A DNA stretch of 5,525 bases from DAOSVX01 sp964440405 (GTDB lineage: Bacteria > Bacillota_I > Bacilli_A > RF39 > UBA660), in contig CAYTSB010000053.1 in the NCBI GenBank assembly GCA_964440405.1, forward strand, positions 1-5,525, in the 5' to 3' direction. Position 1 is the first letter of the stretch. Each line of letters opens with the position of its first letter. Of this stretch, positions 4,977 through 5,525 are shown in pieces. The notes beneath the pieces were generated by a model that saw nothing but the letters and a program-made list of their open reading frames with translations, searched no databases and was not told the DNA's origin. The translations under genes and the position numbers were made by a program.

Positions 4977-5525
4977 TTATGGCGGATTAAAAAAATAATA
5001 TAGGCGATTCAAACTAATCTTAATTTTTATTGTCCCTTTATCTTGAGTATTATAATATTTAATTTTTAAATCATTCAAATTAGCCGTTGTTTCTTTACTT
5101 GGATGATTAAATTTATTATTCCGACCTGATGAAATAATTGCTAACGATGGGTTGATGGTTTTTAAAAAATTATAATCAGAACTAGTCTTAGATCCATGAT
5201 GTCCCAGTTTAATAATATCCACCTTTAATTCATACTTTTCAAGCAGTTCCAACTCCTGTTCTTTATAAGCATCACCCATATATAGAAAATAATTATTGTT
5301 AATATTAAAGTAAGTAATTAAACTATCTTTATTTTCATCATTATATATTTTATCATTTAATATTTTAAAATCAAAATATTTACTCTTATACTCTTCAACT
5401 ATATTACTTTTTTTAATTATTTGTTTTTCCATTTGATTAAGTTCATTTCTATTTAGCATAATGTTTTTAACTTTAATATTATTTATAATATTTAATGCTT
5501 CTCCAGCATGATCTTCATCTCCATG
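4977..5525 (-). CDS. comEC: ComEC/Rec2 DNA-uptake protein, C-terminal metallo-beta-lactamase-like domain (5' end outside window)
   Basis: The frame is open from the right edge to the stop at 4979-4977, giving 182 visible residues. An ATG at 5459 lies inside the domain and is not a start, because codons upstream of it read HGDEDHAGEA, the HxDxDH metal-binding motif of MBL-fold proteins. Further landmarks in visible numbering are FLYMGDA at 80-86 with Asp85, IKLGHHGSKTSS at 105-116, and NHP at 140-142, the typical ComEC pattern GHHGS...HP. ComEC forms the membrane channel through which single-stranded DNA enters during natural transformation. Its C-terminal MBL domain is proposed to be a nuclease acting on the non-imported strand. 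The competence membrane domain and OB-fold would lie to the right of the window. Adjacency to holA agrees with the Bacillus comE locus. Lone MBL-fold hydrolases can resemble this, so the missing N-terminus leaves some doubt. Confidence 0.87.
   Translation of the reverse strand, partial: HGDEDHAGEALNIINNIKVKNIMLNRNELNQMEKQIIKKSNIVEEYKSKYFDFKILNDKIYNDENKDSLITYFNINNNYFLYMGDAYKEQELELLEKYELKVDIIKLGHHGSKTSSDYNFLKTINPSLAIISSGRNNKFNHPSKETTANLNDLKIKYYNTQDKGTIKIKISLNRLYYFFNPP

Noticed and set aside
4977..5459. Separate 160-residue MBL protein starting at ATG 5459
   Set aside because: The frame stays open to the right edge and encodes the essential HxDxDH motif upstream of that ATG, so it is the end of a longer comEC.
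1..5525. Defence, phage, CRISPR or toxin-antitoxin system
   Set aside because: Every substantial frame is assigned to a known family, mostly core housekeeping; no repeat-spacer pattern or small gene pair is seen on either strand.
1..5525. Mycoplasma-type code with TGA as tryptophan
   Set aside because: miaA and cvpA end normally at TGA at the expected protein length, and the miaA Trp codon that was checked is TGG.

Overview
The window is strongly AT-rich, and its genes carry AT-rich Shine-Dalgarno variants (AGAGG, GAGGAG, AGGAGG). miaA and cvpA end in TGA, and the one Trp codon checked (in miaA) is TGG, so the standard bacterial code applies. The gene set (RNase HIII, a CvpA/TrxA cluster, comEC next to holA) points to a low-GC Firmicute of the Bacilli or a neighbouring Mycoplasmatota-like lineage that keeps the standard code. 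I cannot name the species.

Layout from left to right. (1) The 3' end of a transglutaminase-like protein gene runs on the + strand and overlaps the end of miaA tail-to-tail. (2) A leftward block reads cvpA > trxA > frr with overlaps or very short gaps. It closes with a palindromic terminator-like hairpin that starts inside the frr stop codon. miaA follows with its own extended -10 promoter candidate. (3) An AT-rich divergent promoter region of about 110 bp separates cvpA from rnhC (RNase HIII, + strand), which has a clear intrinsic terminator overlapping its stop codon. (4) A convergent intergenic region of about 150 bp holds two tandem hairpins; one has a T-tract on the minus side and probably ends holA transcription. 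(5) holA (DNA polymerase III delta) is preceded by the 3' end of comEC (DNA-uptake channel, MBL domain), with an intrinsic terminator between them. comEC runs off the right edge.

The genes are core functions: tRNA A37 prenylation, ribosome recycling, thiol-disulfide exchange, RNA:DNA hybrid removal, replisome clamp loading and DNA uptake. Two neighbourhoods are recognisable from Bacillus-type genomes. comEC-holA is conserved. The rnhC/cvpA/trxA set looks like a reduced and rearranged form of rnhC-zapA-cvpA-polX-mutS2-trxA. I see no defence system, mobile element, CRISPR array, tRNA or rRNA, and no convincing new system. The items most worth a second look are the structured rnhC/holA intergenic region with its tRNA D-arm-like sequence, the 22-bp palindrome between frr and miaA, the extended C-terminus of CvpA, and the condensed cvpA-trxA-frr arrangement.
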